A DNA stretch of 64,000 nucleotides. Origin: Roseovarius aestuarii (GTDB lineage: Bacteria > Pseudomonadota > Alphaproteobacteria > Rhodobacterales > Rhodobacteraceae). The notes under the pieces were generated by a model. That model did no database searches, was not told the origin of the DNA, and saw nothing but the letters and a program-made list of their open reading frames with translations. Where the stretch lies: assembly GCF_019966515.1 (NCBI RefSeq), contig NZ_JAIMIB010000001.1:496001-560000 (forward strand). The letters run 5' to 3'. A program made the position numbers and the translations under genes. Positions 28,674-38,250 of the stretch are shown piece after piece; the first letter of the stretch is position 1; the number at the start of each line of letters is the position of its first letter.

Positions 28674-30443
28674 GTGAACGACCAAGTGAGGGAGTTTTCA
28701 CCTGTGGAGCCATCGGCCTCCTCCGTGTCTCTAGCTGTTCGTCCACCGCGGATCGGGCTGACCACGCTTGCGGCCACGCTAAGTCTTAATTTGCTGGCTC
28801 TGGCCCTACCGCTGGTCGTGCTTCAGGTATTTGATCGCGTGATCCCATTCGAGGCAGTTGAAACACTGTCATTCCTGTTTATGGGCCTATGTGTGGTTGT
28901 GCTGCTGGAGTTTATCCTCAAGTGGTGCCGATCAATCCTGCAAAGCGAGCAAGCTGAACAATTCGAGATAAATCTCTATCAGAAATTTGTGGATGCGACG
29001 CTAGGGGCAGATCCGGAAGTGTTTCGCCAGACGACGCCGGCTGCGCATATGGAGCGCCTCAGCGCCATTGCGCAGTTGCGCGCGCATTATGGCGGTCAGG
29101 CGCGGCTTCTGTTGATAGACTTGCCCTTCACCCTAATATTTGTCGCGATGATCGGCCTGATCGGCGGCTGGCTCGTGATCGTGCCTCTGGCCAGCATGGC
29201 ATTGCTCTTGCTGTTCAAGACCGCTCTGACCAAGGCCCAGTCCACAGTTTTCAGCAAACGCAAAAAACTTGATGGCCGACGATATTCGTTTCTGGTCGAA
29301 TCCTTGTCGCAGATCAGGACGCTGAAAGCCAACGCGATGGAACCGCAGATGCTTCGGCGCTACGAAATGCTGCAAAAGCAAACCGCTGACATCAGCCATA
29401 GTGTTATTCAGTTCTCAGGGCTGTCGCAGACCTTTGGGGCGCTCTTTTCGCAGCTGGCCGTCGCCGGCATGGGTTTGCTGGGCTGCTATCTGGTGATCAC
29501 GGAGCATCTGGGAATTGCCGAACTGGCCGCCTGCATGCTGCTGAATGGCCGTACCGTCCAACCAATGTTGAAGGCGCTGAATCTTTGGGCGCAATCAGAA
29601 AGTATCGCCATGGCCAAGGCAAAAATTCGCGATGCCTGCGAAATCCCGCAGCGACCCGCAGCGCCAAGCCTCGTTGAACCTCTGAAAGGTCATATCCAGC
29701 TCGAAAATCTAACCCTCAAGCGTTCCGACCGCGACGAATATCTGTTCCGGAACGTCTCGGGCCAGGTAAAACCGGGCGACTGTGCCGTGTTGCAAGCGGA
29801 CAATGAACTTGCGGGCACCACTTTCTTCAAAGTGCTCTTGGCGGAGCGCCAGCCATCAGTTGGCACCGTATTGATCGACGGGTTTCAGCCCGGTGAGGTC
29901 TCGAACGCACGCGGCGCGGGTGGAATTGTGTATTGCGAAAAGAACGCGGTGGTGTTTTCGGGCACTGTGCTTGAAAATATTTCGGCCTTTGGCGATGGCG
30001 AAGTTATCAAAAATGCACTGCAATTGTCGGAATTGATGGGCCTCGACAAGATCCTCAATCGCCTGCCATTGGGATACAACACCCCGGTTCACGAAAGCCG
30101 GGCGTTAATGAGCAACCTGAATTTTCTTCAGAGCGTTAACCTGGTTCGGGCTTTGGCGCTACGCCCAAGCATCCTGCTGCTCAACGATGTAACCGCCACC
30201 ATCGACAACACCACTAAGGTAAGGTTTGAAACTGTCTTATCGGAAATGAAAGGCAGCGCCACGATTATCATCTCTGATGGCGCTGGCGTTGCAAGCCAGC
30301 TCGCAAACACGAAAATCCAGCTGGAATCCACCACGTCCACCACTGCACGCGCATGGGCGAAGGATCTCGCCGACGAACGCACCGCCGCGGACGCGACCAA
30401 TCGCTCCACTGACGGTGGCACCAACACGAAACGGATCGGCTGA
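28674..30443 (+). CDS. Type I secretion ABC half-transporter with degenerate nucleotide-binding domain
   Basis: This 589-residue protein has an N-terminal six-helix ABC exporter domain and a C-terminal nucleotide-binding domain. The P-loop is ruined: where GxNGSGKST is expected it reads LQADNELAGTT (residues 373-383), with the lysine replaced by Gly381. The LSGGQ signature is absent (MSNLNFLQSV) and Walker B reads ILLLNDVTATID. This half probably cannot hydrolyse ATP. The listed GTG start has no good ribosome-binding site; a GTG at 28704 follows GAGGGAG by 9 bases and may be the true one. It overlaps the next ABC gene by 1 base, suggesting a heterodimer. Confidence 0.85.
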   Translation: MNDQVREFSPVEPSASSVSLAVRPPRIGLTTLAATLSLNLLALALPLVVLQVFDRVIPFEAVETLSFLFMGLCVVVLLEFILKWCRSILQSEQAEQFEINLYQKFVDATLGADPEVFRQTTPAAHMERLSAIAQLRAHYGGQARLLLIDLPFTLIFVAMIGLIGGWLVIVPLASMALLLLFKTALTKAQSTVFSKRKKLDGRRYSFLVESLSQIRTLKANAMEPQMLRRYEMLQKQTADISHSVIQFSGLSQTFGALFSQLAVAGMGLLGCYLVITEHLGIAELAACMLLNGRTVQPMLKALNLWAQSESIAMAKAKIRDACEIPQRPAAPSLVEPLKGHIQLENLTLKRSDRDEYLFRNVSGQVKPGDCAVLQADNELAGTTFFKVLLAERQPSVGTVLIDGFQPGEVSNARGAGGIVYCEKNAVVFSGTVLENISAFGDGEVIKNALQLSELMGLDKILNRLPLGYNTPVHESRALMSNLNFLQSVNLVRALALRPSILLLNDVTATIDNTTKVRFETVLSEMKGSATIIISDGAGVASQLANTKIQLESTTSTTARAWAKDLADERTAADATNRSTDGGTNTKRIG

Positions 30444-32533
30444 TGGACAACACACTACCATCCGCAATCAACACTCTTGACAGGGTCATGTCGGCGGCCG
30501 GTTGGCACAGCAACCATAACCGGCTCTTCGAAGCAGTGCCGCACATGTCACAACAGCTGAATGCCAGCGACATGATAAAGACGTTGGAGAACCTCGGTGT
30601 TCCTCTGACACAGCAGGATTGCTCTCTTGATCTGGTACGCGAGGGGGATTGCCCGGCTCTGTTTGTCCGCGAAGACGGCACGATTTCCGCGATACTCGAC
30701 GCCAAGGATGCGCAGCTGCTGACATGTAGCGTCGCTGAGGACAAACCCATCTGGCAAGCCGCCTCGGAAGGCCGTGGGCGACTGATCCGGCTGGAACGCT
30801 TCGACAGTGGGATCGAAACCGAAATCACGCTCGGCTTTTCCCATATCTGTAGCGAATTCAGCGGAATTTCCCCGTGGCTGATTTCTGCCTCGTTCATGTC
30901 CAACCTTGCAGGGCTGGCCACGCCTTTATTGATCATGGTGGTCTATGACCGTGTCATTCCGTCGGGGTCGGTCGATCTGGTATTGTCGCTCGTCGTAGCT
31001 GTCCTGCTGGTGCTGGCAGCAGATTGTGGCTTTCGCTTCGCGCGCTCCAGCGCCGTCGCCTACATGGGACGGCACGCTGAACATCAGATGGGTCTGGCCC
31101 TTTTTCGAAAACTGCTCGCCCTGCCAATAGATCAGATTCAGAAATCAGATGTCGAGCAACAGCTGGCGAGATTCCGGCAGTTCGAAAGTCTCAGAGACAT
31201 ATTCAGCGGGCAGGTTCTGACGACATTGCTTGATCTGCCCTTTATTCTGATCTTCCTGGCAGTGCTATTCGTCCTGTGCCCGCCAGTGGCGTGGCTGGTG
31301 ATCTGCCTGATTTTGGTGTTCGCCCTGGCCATCACGCAGAATCTGCCGAAACTGAAGAAGCTGAACGCGCAGGCCGCAGAGGCCAAAACGCAGCTCCAGA
31401 GCCACATCTTTGAAGCGACCGAAAAACAACATGCCATTCAAACCCTGGGCCTGGTTCAGCACTGGAAAGAAAAGAACGCCGCCCTTGTAAAGCAGGCGGC
31501 GCAAGCTGCACGCAAGGCAGGCGGTCGCAGCTTGGTGTCGCAATTTATCGGGCAGGGTCTGATGGCAGTTGCAGGCGTTGGTGCCGTTGTCATCAGCGCA
31601 ATGAGCGCCATCGAAGGCGACATCACTTTCGGCGCCTTGATCGCAGTCATGGCACTTGTCTGGAAAGTCCTGACGCCGCTTCAGGCACTATATTCGAACG
31701 CGCCACAAATTCTTTCGTTTCTGTCCAGCAAGCGGCAGAGCGATCGCGTGCTTGCTTTGTCGGAGGAAGTTGTCCGCGGTATCGGCCAGAGCCATCAGAA
31801 AGCCTTCGAAGGGCAAATTAGCTTCAGCGGCGTTACCCACCGTTACGATGTGGCCTCTGCACCGGTCCTGTCGCAGGTTTCACTGGATATTCAGGCGGGC
31901 GAATTCGTGCTGCTTTGCGGTGACAGCAATGGCGGCAAGACATCTTTGCTCGATCTGATCTGTGGATTTCGCCAGCCCAGCATTGGTTCGATTCAGCTTG
32001 ATGGTGTCGATGTTCGACAAATCGCGGTCGACGATCTCAGGCGCGCAATCACTTACGAACAATCTCAGTCGCAGTTATTCTATGGTACCCTCTATCAGAA
32101 CTTCCGCCTGGCCTCGCCGGATATCAGCGAACAGGAGGTGGTCGGGATATTGCGCACAATGGATATCCTGGAAGAGGTCGAAAAGTTCCCGAATAGCATC
32201 CATACGCGTCTGTCGGAGACTTTCCGTGCCACCCTGCCATCGTCAACGCTAAGCGCATTGGCGCTTGCGCGAAGTATTGGACGCGAAGGCCCCGTGCTGC
32301 TGCTGAACGAACCGACAACGGGTCTGGATCAATCCCGCAAAATCGCGCTGGCTGAAAAGCTATCGCACCTGAAAGGATCCAAAACAATCCTCGTGGCAAC
32401 AAGCGACCAGCGTCTGATCGAATTGGGTGACCGGTTCGTCTACCTCGACCAGGGTCGCGTCATTGCCAACGACACCGGTCTGGCAGGGCGGAAAAAGCTT
32501 GCCGCATTGCAACGAAAATCCGGAGGTAATTGA
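30443..32533 (+). CDS. Type I secretion ABC transporter with N-terminal peptidase-like domain
   Basis: This 696-residue protein has about 120 N-terminal residues resembling the inactive C39-peptidase-like domain of type I exporters, a transmembrane domain (about 140-430) and a nucleotide-binding domain. Walker A is intact: GDSNGGKT, residues 493-500 with Lys499. Walker B reads VLLLNEPTTGLD, keeping the catalytic Glu623 but with Asn622 in place of Asp. The signature LSGGQ is changed to LPSST, and the H-loop histidine appears replaced (Ser654 region). It is the likely active half of a heterodimer with the preceding protein. The HlyD gene starts 1 base after its stop. Confidence 0.88.
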   Translation: MDNTLPSAINTLDRVMSAAGWHSNHNRLFEAVPHMSQQLNASDMIKTLENLGVPLTQQDCSLDLVREGDCPALFVREDGTISAILDAKDAQLLTCSVAEDKPIWQAASEGRGRLIRLERFDSGIETEITLGFSHICSEFSGISPWLISASFMSNLAGLATPLLIMVVYDRVIPSGSVDLVLSLVVAVLLVLAADCGFRFARSSAVAYMGRHAEHQMGLALFRKLLALPIDQIQKSDVEQQLARFRQFESLRDIFSGQVLTTLLDLPFILIFLAVLFVLCPPVAWLVICLILVFALAITQNLPKLKKLNAQAAEAKTQLQSHIFEATEKQHAIQTLGLVQHWKEKNAALVKQAAQAARKAGGRSLVSQFIGQGLMAVAGVGAVVISAMSAIEGDITFGALIAVMALVWKVLTPLQALYSNAPQILSFLSSKRQSDRVLALSEEVVRGIGQSHQKAFEGQISFSGVTHRYDVASAPVLSQVSLDIQAGEFVLLCGDSNGGKTSLLDLICGFRQPSIGSIQLDGVDVRQIAVDDLRRAITYEQSQSQLFYGTLYQNFRLASPDISEQEVVGILRTMDILEEVEKFPNSIHTRLSETFRATLPSSTLSALALARSIGREGPVLLLNEPTTGLDQSRKIALAEKLSHLKGSKTILVATSDQRLIELGDRFVYLDQGRVIANDTGLAGRKKLAALQRKSGGN

Positions 32534-32534
32534 A

Positions 32535-33863
32535 ATGGTATCCAAGTCATTGCGTTCAAAACCCCGCGGTGTCTTTGGCAGCGCCGAGATACGGGGCGCG
32601 CGTCGTGGCACGTCGATTGCGGGAATTGTCATCTTGTCGGTCACCGCTCTGCTGACGGGCGCGATCTCACTGGCGGCGGTTACAAATGTTCCTGAGCTAG
32701 TTCGTGCCCACGGAACGCTCATTCCACTGGGGCATTTCCGGCAAGTCCAGGCCCCCGAACAGGGTGTCGTCACCCAGGTGTTGGTCGAAGAAGGACATCA
32801 TGTCGGGAAAAACCAGGTCCTGACGATCCTGTCTTCGCCCGAATTGGAACAGGCGCTGAACGAGGTGAGGCGCGAACAACGCGCGATGAAGGTACGCCTT
32901 CAGAACCTGCATATGATTCTCGAAACAGGTCAAAACTGGTCAGATATCACCGATGTCGAGCTTACCACGTCAGACAGCGTAGATTGGTCTTATGCAAAAT
33001 CGCAGCTTGAGCTGTTTGCCGCTCAGCAAACCGTTCAGCTATCTCTTCGGCAGCATCTTCAAGCGACGGTTGAAACGCTGAAAAGTGCGCGTGGCCTGAC
33101 GAAAAACAGGGTTGCAACACGTGTGGAAAGGGTGGAACGCGCGGAAAAACTGTTCGAAAGCAATCTGACACGCCGTCGCGATCTGGAGCTTCAGCGCGAT
33201 GGATTAGACCAGTTGCGGGCAGACCTCATTGACATCGAAATTCAGCTGGCACAGGCCAAAAAGGAACTTGGCGGCGTCAGTGCCACCCTGGAACAAAATC
33301 TGATATCGCTGCTGGAACAAACCAGTAAGGAAAAGTTTGATCTTGAAGACCGCTTGGAAGCGCTTGTCGTGCAGGCACAAGCCTTGGAAAAGCGCTTGCA
33401 AACGCTTCAGATCCGAGCGCCCGAAGCAGGTGTTATTCATGCAGTAGGCTTTCCCAACGCCGGTGAGGTTATCGCTGCCGGGACAACCCTGTTCGAAGTG
33501 ATGCCATCGGTAAACCGGTTGGTCGCCCAGCTGAAAATTGATCCTGTAGACATTGGTCATATCCGGCTCGGCGATTCAGTTGCGTTGAAATTCGATACGT
33601 TCGATGCGCGCCGTTTCGGTCAACTCGACGGTAACATTACAGCGATCTCACCAAATTCGGTCATCGACGAACAAACCGGCCTCGGTCACTTCCGCGCGAC
33701 GGTCGCACTGGAGCAGATGTCGATCGGAGCCGGTATATGGGAACGCCCCTTGCAAGTCGGGATGGGCGCATCCGCAGAAATCGTCACGGATGAACGCACC
33801 GTACTGGCCTATCTCATCAAACCGATCAACAGGTCCCTAACAAATGCTTTTGGTGAGAGATAA
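32535..33863 (+). CDS. HlyD-family periplasmic adaptor of type I secretion
   Basis: Starting at the ATG at 32535, right after a GGAGGT site, gives 442 residues; an upstream in-frame ATG lies inside the ABC gene. One transmembrane helix (about residues 27-50) is followed by a split lipoyl domain (VQAPEQGVVTQVLVEEGHHV near 70-90, matching half IRAPEAGVIHAVGFPNAGEV near 290-310). Between them is a long coiled-coil hairpin, and a beta-barrel region follows. It bridges the ABC dimer to an outer-membrane TolC-like channel, which is not encoded in the window. Confidence 0.9.
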   Translation: MVSKSLRSKPRGVFGSAEIRGARRGTSIAGIVILSVTALLTGAISLAAVTNVPELVRAHGTLIPLGHFRQVQAPEQGVVTQVLVEEGHHVGKNQVLTILSSPELEQALNEVRREQRAMKVRLQNLHMILETGQNWSDITDVELTTSDSVDWSYAKSQLELFAAQQTVQLSLRQHLQATVETLKSARGLTKNRVATRVERVERAEKLFESNLTRRRDLELQRDGLDQLRADLIDIEIQLAQAKKELGGVSATLEQNLISLLEQTSKEKFDLEDRLEALVVQAQALEKRLQTLQIRAPEAGVIHAVGFPNAGEVIAAGTTLFEVMPSVNRLVAQLKIDPVDIGHIRLGDSVALKFDTFDARRFGQLDGNITAISPNSVIDEQTGLGHFRATVALEQMSIGAGIWERPLQVGMGASAEIVTDERTVLAYLIKPINRSLTNAFGER

Positions 33864-34121
33864 CCAGACTTTATAGACGTTCCCCGTACCGCCGCAGCAT
33901 TCAAAGAATCGGCGTCTTGGGGATAGTTGAAATGACACGCGGTCCGTGCGGCGTATCGCATTCCGGCAAACGCTACCTGACTACCGGCCGAATTGCCGCT
34001 CCGTAATTTCGGCATTCGCTTGCCGGGTCGTACGAATCGCATTGTTAAGAGATCGGGCCGGGAACTCCACGCCACCCCGCAAACCATATCAAAGTTAAAT
34101 ATCAGACTCCTAGTTGTACGA

Positions 34122-34144
34122 ATTGATTTAATTTAAAAATCAAT
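34122..34144. promoter_or_regulatory. Inverted repeat ATTGATTT-N7-AAATCAAT upstream of dprA
   Basis: Two perfect 8-base arms (34122-34129 and 34137-34144) are separated by 7 bases in the AT-rich region about 105 bases before dprA. It may be an operator or simply promoter-associated AT-rich DNA. The arms resemble FNR half-sites but the spacing is wrong for FNR. Confidence 0.3.
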
Positions 34145-34189
34145 AACTTACACTATATTTTTCGTTTTCCATGCCAAGCTTGGCTACAG

Positions 34190-34205
34190 TTTACTCCCTA
34201 TTAAC
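34190..34205 (+). promoter_or_regulatory. CtrA-like binding site upstream of dprA
   Basis: TTTA-N7-TTAAC (34190-34193 and 34201-34205) differs from the alphaproteobacterial CtrA consensus TTAA-N7-TTAAC at one position. It lies 43 bases before the dprA start. CtrA control of dprA and DNA uptake is known in Rhodobacter capsulatus, which makes the match meaningful. Confidence 0.45.
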
Positions 34206-34248
34206 CACACTACAACTAATACTGGATTTGCAAGCAGGCGGAGTTACG

Positions 34249-35397
34249 ATGACTGAGGATTTACAACATCCTTCCACTCACCCCCCACTCCCACCCACCA
34301 CGGAAGATGATCGGATATCGTGGCTCCGCCTATTGCGTTCCCGCCGGGTCGGGCCCTCCACCTTTTTTCGCTTGATGAATGAACATGGCGCGGCCAATGC
34401 CGCGCTGGAAGCGCTTCCTGAAATCGCCCGCGCTGCCGGTGTCGAGGGTTACGAGATCTGCCCCGAGGGTGTCGTACTGGCTGAAATCAGGAGCGCCAAA
34501 GCCGCCGGTGCTCACCTCCTATGCGCAGGTGATCCGGACTACCCTAGTGACCTTCTGCAAGTTTGCGATGCACCGCCACTCCTCTGGGCCATTGGCGATA
34601 CATCCATCCTGTCCCGCCCGATGATCGCGCTCGTGGGCGCGCGCAACGCATCGTCACTGGGCGTGCGCATGGCCCGCGCCCTGGCGACCGATTTAGGGGA
34701 ACGGGGATACGTCATCGTCTCGGGCATGGCCCGCGGCATCGACACAGCTGGTCATCAGGCCGCGCTCGGCACGGGCACGATTGCCGTTTTGGGCGGCGGC
34801 GTTGACGTGATGTATCCGGCAGAAAACACGCTGCTCGCACAAGAGATAGCACAAAACGGCCTGCGCCTATCGGAACAGCCAATGGGCCTGACACCACAAG
34901 CACGCCATTTCCCACGCCGCAATCGCATCATTAGTGGCATGACCCGCGCTACTATCGTCGTGGAAGCGGCGGCAAAATCCGGTAGCCTGATCACCGCCCG
35001 TAATGCCCTTGATCAGGGGCGCGAGGTTCTTTCGGTACCCGGTCACCCGTTCGATGCACGCGCGGCAGGCTGCAACATGCTGATCCGTGACGGTGCGCGG
35101 CTGGTGCGTAACGCTGATGACGTCATCGAAGCACTTCCTGCTATCAACCTTGATCAACAACCGAACTTGCCGTTGGCACTGACACCCAAACCACCAGCCA
35201 GCGATCGTAGCCTGCGCGAGACCGGTGATCTGCACAACGAGATTCTCAATCGGCTTGGGCCCTCGCCCGTCTCGGAAGATCAACTGATCCGCGATCTGGC
35301 CGCACCCGCACGCCGCGTGTCGCCGATATTGGTCGATCTGGAACTGGAGGGCCGCATCAAACGCCAGGCCGGAGGGTTGCTGGCACTGGCCGATTGA
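34249..35397 (+). CDS. dprA: DNA-processing protein DprA
   Basis: Starting at the ATG at 34249 after GGCGGAG gives 382 residues. The Rossmann-like core shows ALVGARNASS, SGMARGIDTAGHQAAL, TIAVLGGGVDVMYP, FPRRNRIISG and SGSLITARNALDQGREVLSVPG, all hallmarks of DprA/Smf. A C-terminal winged-helix-like domain follows. DprA loads RecA onto incoming single-stranded DNA in natural transformation and, in Rhodobacterales, after gene-transfer-agent uptake. The CtrA-like site upstream suggests cell-cycle or quorum-linked regulation. Confidence 0.94.
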   Translation: MTEDLQHPSTHPPLPPTTEDDRISWLRLLRSRRVGPSTFFRLMNEHGAANAALEALPEIARAAGVEGYEICPEGVVLAEIRSAKAAGAHLLCAGDPDYPSDLLQVCDAPPLLWAIGDTSILSRPMIALVGARNASSLGVRMARALATDLGERGYVIVSGMARGIDTAGHQAALGTGTIAVLGGGVDVMYPAENTLLAQEIAQNGLRLSEQPMGLTPQARHFPRRNRIISGMTRATIVVEAAAKSGSLITARNALDQGREVLSVPGHPFDARAAGCNMLIRDGARLVRNADDVIEALPAINLDQQPNLPLALTPKPPASDRSLRETGDLHNEILNRLGPSPVSEDQLIRDLAAPARRVSPILVDLELEGRIKRQAGGLLALAD

Positions 35398-35604
35398 TTT
35401 CCCGAATGGCGCGAAACGTCCTGTCGTTCCAAATGAGCTTATCCGAACATCCCGTTTTCCAGAACAATATTGCCGCGGGTATGTGCCAAAACACATGCAT
35501 GGTCATGAATTTCAACCCGACTGCACGGGGTGCATTGACAATTACTCTTGCCAGCCCACATGTTCCGCCGCCATAAGCCTTGTCCCGAGTCGAAAGGATT
35601 TTCC

Positions 35605-38139
35605 ATGCCCGTTGTCGTTGTCGAATCCCCGGCCAAGGCCAAGACAATCAACAAGTATCTGGGTTCGGATTACACGGTTCTGGCGTCCTACGGCCATGTG
35701 CGCGACCTGCCCCCCAAGGATGGTTCAGTCGATACCGAAAACGATTTCGACATGAAATGGGAGGTCGGCTATGACAGCCGCAAACACGTCAAGGCCATCG
35801 CCGACGCGCTGAAGGATGACAACGCCCTGATCCTCGCCACCGACCCGGACCGTGAGGGCGAGGCAATCAGCTGGCACCTGGAAGAGGCGCTGCGCAAACG
35901 CAAGGCTATCAATAAGGACACGCCGGTCAGCCGTGTGGTGTTCAACGCCATCACCAAATCCGCCGTGACCGAAGCGATGGAAAATCCGCGCCAGGTCGAC
36001 GGCCCGCTGGTCGAGGCCTATCTGGCCCGCCGCGCGCTGGATTATCTGGTAGGGTTTAACCTCAGCCCGGTTCTGTGGCGCAAGCTGCCCGGCGCCAAAT
36101 CGGCTGGGCGCGTTCAATCGGTCTGCCTGCGTCTCATTGTCGAACGCGAGATGGAGATCGAGGCGTTCAACCCGCAGGAATACTGGTCGGTCAAGGCCAT
36201 CCTCGGCACGCCGCGCGGTCAGGAATACGAGGCACGGCTGACGATCCTTGCGGGCAAGAAGCTTGACAAGTTCGACATCGCTAACGCCACCCAGGCCGAA
36301 CTGGCGGTTCAGGCAATTGAAAGTCGCGATCTGACGGTGACCTCGGTCGAGGCGAAACCAGCAGCGCGCAACCCGTCTGCCCCGTTCATGACTTCGACCC
36401 TGCAACAGGAAGCCAGCCGCAAGTTCGGCATGGGTGCGCGGCAAACGATGTCGGCGGCGCAGCGTCTCTACGAGGCGGGATACATTACCTATATGCGGAC
36501 CGACGGGATAGACATGGCGCCCGAGGCGGTGATGGCGGCGCGCGACGCGATCAAGGGCCGTTATGGCGAGGAGTACGTTTCCAAATCGCCGCGCATGTAC
36601 AAGAACAAGGCCAAGAACGCGCAGGAAGCTCATGAATGTATCCGCCCGACCGACATGACGCGCGATGCCAACGGGATCAAAACCACCGATGCCGATCAGC
36701 GCAAGCTCTATGATCTGATCTGGAAACGCACGCTGGCCTGCCAGATGGCCTCGGCCCGGCTGGAGCGCACTACGGTCGACATCGGCAGTGCCGATGGTCA
36801 GGTCGGGCTGCGCGCCACTGGCCAAGTGGTTCTCTTTGAAGGCTTCATGAAAGTCTATGAGGAAGGCCGTGACGATGCGGTCGTCGATGATGACGACAAA
36901 CGTCTACCCCAGATCATGCAGGGAGAAGCCGCCGACAAACGCAGCGTCGCGCCCGAGCAGCATTTCACCCAGCCCCCGCCGCGCTATACCGAGGCAACTT
37001 TGGTGAAGCGCATGGAAGAACTCGGAATCGGCCGCCCCTCCACCTATGCCAGCATCGTCACCACGATCCAGGACCGCGAGTATGTCCGAAAGGACAAGAA
37101 CCGCCTGATCCCCGAGGATAAGGGTCGGATCGTTACGATCTTCCTGCTGAATTTCTTCCGTAAATATGTGGGCTATGAATTCACCGCAAATCTGGAAGAG
37201 GAACTCGACGTCATCAGCGCGGGCGATGGCGACTATAAGGAGACGCTGGCGAAGTTTTGGCGGGATTTCTCAGCGGCGATTGCCGAAACCTCCGAATTGC
37301 GCATCACCGAAGTGCTGGATGTGCTGGATGAAGCACTGGCCCCCACGCTTTATCCCCCGCGCGAAGATGGCAGCGACCCGCGCGTCTGTCCGCTCTGCGG
37401 CAACGGGAAACTGCACCTCAAGACCTCCAAGACCGGCGGTTTCGTCGGTTGTGGCAATTACCCCGAATGCCGCTATACCCGCCCCATCGGTGGCGATACG
37501 GCAGAGGGCGGCGACCGGGTGCTGGGCGAGGATGCCGGTGATGAGATCAGCCTGCGCTCGGGCCGATTTGGGCCGTATGTCCAGCGTGGCGAGGCCACGG
37601 AAGAGAATAAGAAACCCCCGCGCGCCAGCTTGCCCAAGGGCTGGTCGCCGGACGATATGGACCTGGAAAAGGCGCTGACGCTACTAAGCCTGCCGCGCGA
37701 GGTGGGTCCCCACCCCGAAGATGGCGAGATGATCGAGGCGGGCATCGGCCGATATGGCCCCTTCGTCAAGCATGGCCGCCTTTACGCCAATCTCAAGGAG
37801 GTTGACGAGGTCTTTACCATCGGCATGAACCGCGCTGTCGAGGAACTGGCCAAGAAGGCCGCAAGCCGGGGCGGAGGCCGAACGTCCGCAAAACCGCTGA
37901 AGGAGCTCGGTGAGCATCCCGATGATGGCGGGCCCGTCAATGTGATGGATGGCCGATATGGGCCTTATGTGAAGTGGGAGAAGGTGAACGCCACCCTTCC
38001 TAAAGGCGTAGAGCCTGTAGACGTCACAATGGAAATGGCCGTAGGGTTGATTGCGGAAAGGGCTGCGAAGAAGGGCAAGGGCCGCAAGAAAGCGCCCGCC
38101 AAGAAAACCACCAAGAAGAAGGCAGCAGCCAGCAAGTAA
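35605..38139 (+). CDS. topA: DNA topoisomerase I
   Basis: Starting at the ATG at 35605, preceded by AAAGGA, gives 844 residues; an upstream in-frame ATG adds 19 residues of unlikely sequence. The TOPRIM domain begins VVVVESPAKAKTINKYLG and contains DPDREGEAISWHL. The active-site tyrosine is in YITYMRTDGIDM. A Cys4 zinc ribbon (CPLCGNGKLHLKTSK, then GCGNYPECRYT) lies near residues 595-630. Several repeated GRFGPYV/GRYGPFVKHG-type units and a Lys/Ala-rich tail complete the alphaproteobacterial TopA layout. It relaxes negatively supercoiled DNA. Confidence 0.96.
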   Translation: MPVVVVESPAKAKTINKYLGSDYTVLASYGHVRDLPPKDGSVDTENDFDMKWEVGYDSRKHVKAIADALKDDNALILATDPDREGEAISWHLEEALRKRKAINKDTPVSRVVFNAITKSAVTEAMENPRQVDGPLVEAYLARRALDYLVGFNLSPVLWRKLPGAKSAGRVQSVCLRLIVEREMEIEAFNPQEYWSVKAILGTPRGQEYEARLTILAGKKLDKFDIANATQAELAVQAIESRDLTVTSVEAKPAARNPSAPFMTSTLQQEASRKFGMGARQTMSAAQRLYEAGYITYMRTDGIDMAPEAVMAARDAIKGRYGEEYVSKSPRMYKNKAKNAQEAHECIRPTDMTRDANGIKTTDADQRKLYDLIWKRTLACQMASARLERTTVDIGSADGQVGLRATGQVVLFEGFMKVYEEGRDDAVVDDDDKRLPQIMQGEAADKRSVAPEQHFTQPPPRYTEATLVKRMEELGIGRPSTYASIVTTIQDREYVRKDKNRLIPEDKGRIVTIFLLNFFRKYVGYEFTANLEEELDVISAGDGDYKETLAKFWRDFSAAIAETSELRITEVLDVLDEALAPTLYPPREDGSDPRVCPLCGNGKLHLKTSKTGGFVGCGNYPECRYTRPIGGDTAEGGDRVLGEDAGDEISLRSGRFGPYVQRGEATEENKKPPRASLPKGWSPDDMDLEKALTLLSLPREVGPHPEDGEMIEAGIGRYGPFVKHGRLYANLKEVDEVFTIGMNRAVEELAKKAASRGGGRTSAKPLKELGEHPDDGGPVNVMDGRYGPYVKWEKVNATLPKGVEPVDVTMEMAVGLIAERAAKKGKGRKKAPAKKTTKKKAAASK

Positions 38140-38250
38140 GCTATCGTTACGCGGTAATACCCAAAGGGCTCGCTTTCCGTCGCCTTTGAGTTGACTCTCC
38201 CCCGTCCCGAACCTCATATCCGTGGAAAAGGGCTGGAAGAGGTTTCTACC

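Larger units (their letters stand above)
33864..34248. other. AT-rich 385-base gap between the secretion operon and dprA
   Basis: No gene is supported here. An open frame on the minus strand overlapping the hlyD end looks like a shadow. The right half (from about 34085) is much more AT-rich than the flanks and holds an inverted repeat and a CtrA-like site, listed separately, plus the dprA ribosome-binding site GGCGGAG (34237-34243). No terminator with a clear U-tract was found after hlyD. Confidence 0.5.

Noticed and set aside
33809-34087. 92-codon minus-strand frame after hlyD
   Set aside because: It overlaps the hlyD end, has no ribosome-binding site or known motif, and lies in a compositionally odd intergenic region.
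34122-34144. FNR box upstream of dprA
   Set aside because: The half-site-like arms TTGAT and ATCAA are 10 bases apart instead of 4.
35725-36825. 366-codon minus-strand frame inside topA
   Set aside because: It mirrors the topA reading frame and has no independent signals.
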